Positions 41,654 to 42,632 of a DNA stretch of 42,632 bases are shown here, piece by piece (the first letter of the stretch is position 1; every line of letters begins with the position of its first letter). The translations under genes were made by a program, and so were the position numbers. Under the pieces are notes generated by a model that was not told the origin of the DNA, did no database searches, and saw only the letters and a list, made by a program, of their open reading frames with translations. Origin of the DNA: CAYGZA01 sp964354135 (lineage in GTDB: Bacteria > Planctomycetota > Planctomycetia > Pirellulales > Thermoguttaceae); NCBI GenBank assembly GCA_964354135.1, contig CAYGZA010000013.1:1-42632 (forward strand), given 5' to 3'.

Positions 41654-41735
41654 CGGAGGGCAAGGGATTTGAACCCTCAACGGCTTGCGCCGCACCTGAT
41701 TTCGAGTCAGGCTGCTAACCATTCGCGTACCCTCC
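41654..41735 (-). tRNA. tRNA-Ser (CGA anticodon)
   Basis: An 82-base class II tRNA on the minus strand. Acceptor GGAGGGT/GCCCTCC closes with a G-T pair; the discriminator is G. Anticodon stem CCTGA/TCAGG holds loop CTCGAAA, giving anticodon CGA for UCG codons. The long variable arm has stem CGGC/GCCG with a GCAA loop, as expected for serine tRNA. The T-loop is TTCAAAT. CCA is not encoded. Confidence 0.95.
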
Positions 41736-42384
41736 GGTAATCGTAAGTTATTGACGCTCATTGAGTTGCGCGGTTGCTCAAAGCCGACTGAGAACTGTCT
41801 TCTTCGCCACTGACGCCCGTTAGACTGTATTCAGCGTTGCACCAGGCGCGACGAAACCCATTTTAGCAGGAACTCATAAGCTGCGAAGGCGTCCGCAGGT
41901 GTTTCCCTAACGTGATTCTACTGAATGCTTTACAACCGATGCAATCGTGTGGGTGCTCGGTCGGCCCATCTCGACTGGGCGCCTTTCTGGAGACCGGCCT
42001 GAGTTAGCAGTCTGATTCATTTTCAGACACCTTACCGTGGCGAAGAGCCCGTTGGTCATCCAACTGCACGAGCCGCCATTCGCGACGCTGCACGCGGAGG
42101 CCGTTGGCTGGACAATGAGCGGTGCCCTGAGTAGGGGGTGCCCAGAAAGCCGACTTGAACGTTCCGCAATGGCCTGTTATAGTATACGTCAGTTCACATA
42201 ATGGCGGGATTGCGCGGTGCTCCAACCAGATGGGATCAGCCTGATGCTCGTCGTCGATGAACCCCTGGAAGGCTATCTGCCACGGCTTGCGCCGCTGTTT
42301 CGGGTCTCCCGGATCGTGCTGGTGAAGATCTAACATCGTCATGTTCAAACATCACCATCTTCCCACCGCGTCGGGTTGAGCACC
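41736..42384. other. 649-base gap with altered base composition
   Basis: This stretch is visibly richer in A and T than the rest of the window, especially 41740-42000. It contains a good plus-strand promoter at 42155-42183 and a 113-residue minus-strand frame (42004-42342) that I do not accept as a gene. Within the promoter's transcript a short plus-strand frame ends at about 42333 (VDEPLEGYLPRL...). Nothing else is supportable. Confidence 0.5.
42155..42183 (+). promoter_or_regulatory. Sigma70-type promoter upstream of the radical SAM gene
   Basis: TTGAAC (42155-42160), exactly 17 bases, TATAGT (42178-42183). Transcription would begin near 42190, giving a leader of about 195 bases to the ATG at 42385. 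Confidence 0.6.
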
Positions 42385-42632
42385 ATGACTCAAGTGATCC
42401 CTGTAGAGCGAAAATCGGCGGTGCTTACGCCCTCCAGTCTGGCGTGCCTGGCACACGTTCCGACGGTCAACCTGACGGCAGGCTGCGCCCACGAGTGCCG
42501 CTACTGTTACGCCCGCGGCTACCAGACGCACCCTGGCGATGGCAAGGTCAGATTATACACGAATACGCTTGCTAAGCTGCGGGAGGAGTTGCGCCGCAAA
42601 CGCAAGAAGCCCACCACGGTGTATTTCAGTCC
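42385..42632 (+). CDS. Radical SAM protein, SPL-like (partial, runs off the window)
   Basis: The first 82 residues of a radical SAM enzyme, cut by the window end. The cluster motif C-x3-C-x2-C is present as CAHECRYC within TAGCAHECRYCYARGY, and the TLAKLREELRRK and TTVYFSP segments fit the spore-photoproduct-lyase-like group of radical SAM proteins. The iron-sulphur cluster would cleave S-adenosylmethionine to a radical; the substrate cannot be told from this part. The ATG at 42385 follows GGGTTGAGCACC; the ribosome-binding site is weak. It sits beyond tRNA-Ser in the compositionally distinct stretch. Confidence 0.8.
   Translation, partial: MTQVIPVERKSAVLTPSSLACLAHVPTVNLTAGCAHECRYCYARGYQTHPGDGKVRLYTNTLAKLREELRRKRKKPTTVYFS

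Noticed and set aside
42004..42342. 113-residue minus-strand frame left of the radical SAM gene
   Set aside because: No recognisable motif, and a strong plus-strand promoter lies inside it. The opposite strand is equally protein-like in part, so I do not call a gene.
42385..42632. A radical SAM based defence or modification system
   Set aside because: Only 82 residues are visible and no partner gene lies in the window, so any system-level claim would be a guess.

Overview
This 42.6 kb window is GC-rich, densely coding bacterial DNA. The gene content points to a member of the Planctomycetota, probably Pirellulales-like. The pointers are four Tat-exported Gfo/Idh/MocA-type oxidoreductases, two BBP2-type outer-membrane barrels ending in Phe, a DUF1570 metalloprotease-like protein, a fused SecDF with a very long Pro/Ala linker, a TPR protein carrying two RNA-polymerase alpha C-terminal domains, and several low-complexity lipoproteins. 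The assignment is inference from protein families; no rRNA is present to settle it.

Layout. 0-6.4 kb: a repeat-rich lipoprotein behind a strong sigma70-like promoter, a Tat-exported oxidoreductase, a decayed REP-associated tyrosine transposase (RAYT) among three REP-like palindromes, a second oxidoreductase, and a two-gene nucleotidyltransferase/small-protein unit. 6.7-10.2 kb: metG and a secreted protein of unknown role. 10.3-17 kb: a perfect 21-bp inverted repeat, tRNA-Thr(CGU), the TPR/alpha-CTD protein, then tgt, yajC and secDF, the classic Tgt-Sec translocon cluster. 17-20.5 kb: oxidoreductases three and four flanking a small aspartic-protease-fold gene whose catalytic motif is altered. 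20.6-23.4 kb: the DUF1570 protein and an orphan fused ABC permease. 23.7-25.7 kb: a HEAT-repeat lipoprotein and a diadenylate cyclase with a DacZ-like layout. 25.7-30 kb: a secreted unknown and two porins. 30.6-31.8 kb: dcd and nth overlapping by 4 bp. 32-34.3 kb: a DUF309 protein, a stand-alone LON substrate-binding domain protein and miaA. 34.5-39.3 kb: one apparent operon, aspS, a redoxin-like lipoprotein, a split NAD synthetase (amidase plus synthase) and a membrane protein. 39.3-40.9 kb: a YbaK-type deacylase and a URO-D family protein. 40.9-42.6 kb: a possible recombinase fragment, tRNA-Ser(CGA), a gene-poor stretch, and the start of a radical SAM gene cut by the window edge.

How it fits together. 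Much of the window is translation and housekeeping: MetRS, AspRS, Tgt, MiaA, the Cys-tRNA(Pro)-type deacylase, two tRNAs, Sec export, dCTP deamination, base-excision repair and NAD synthesis. The AspRS carries His31 and Gly83, the pair reported for non-discriminating AspRS, suggesting that Asn-tRNA is made by transamidation. The other part is cell-envelope material typical of planctomycetes. Intergenic spaces hold several families of short palindromes.

No complete new defence or biosynthetic system is visible. The best candidates for undescribed biology are the TPR/double alpha-CTD protein, the nucleotidyltransferase/Rx4H small-protein pair, the archaeal-type c-di-AMP synthase layout, and the RAYT/REP relic.
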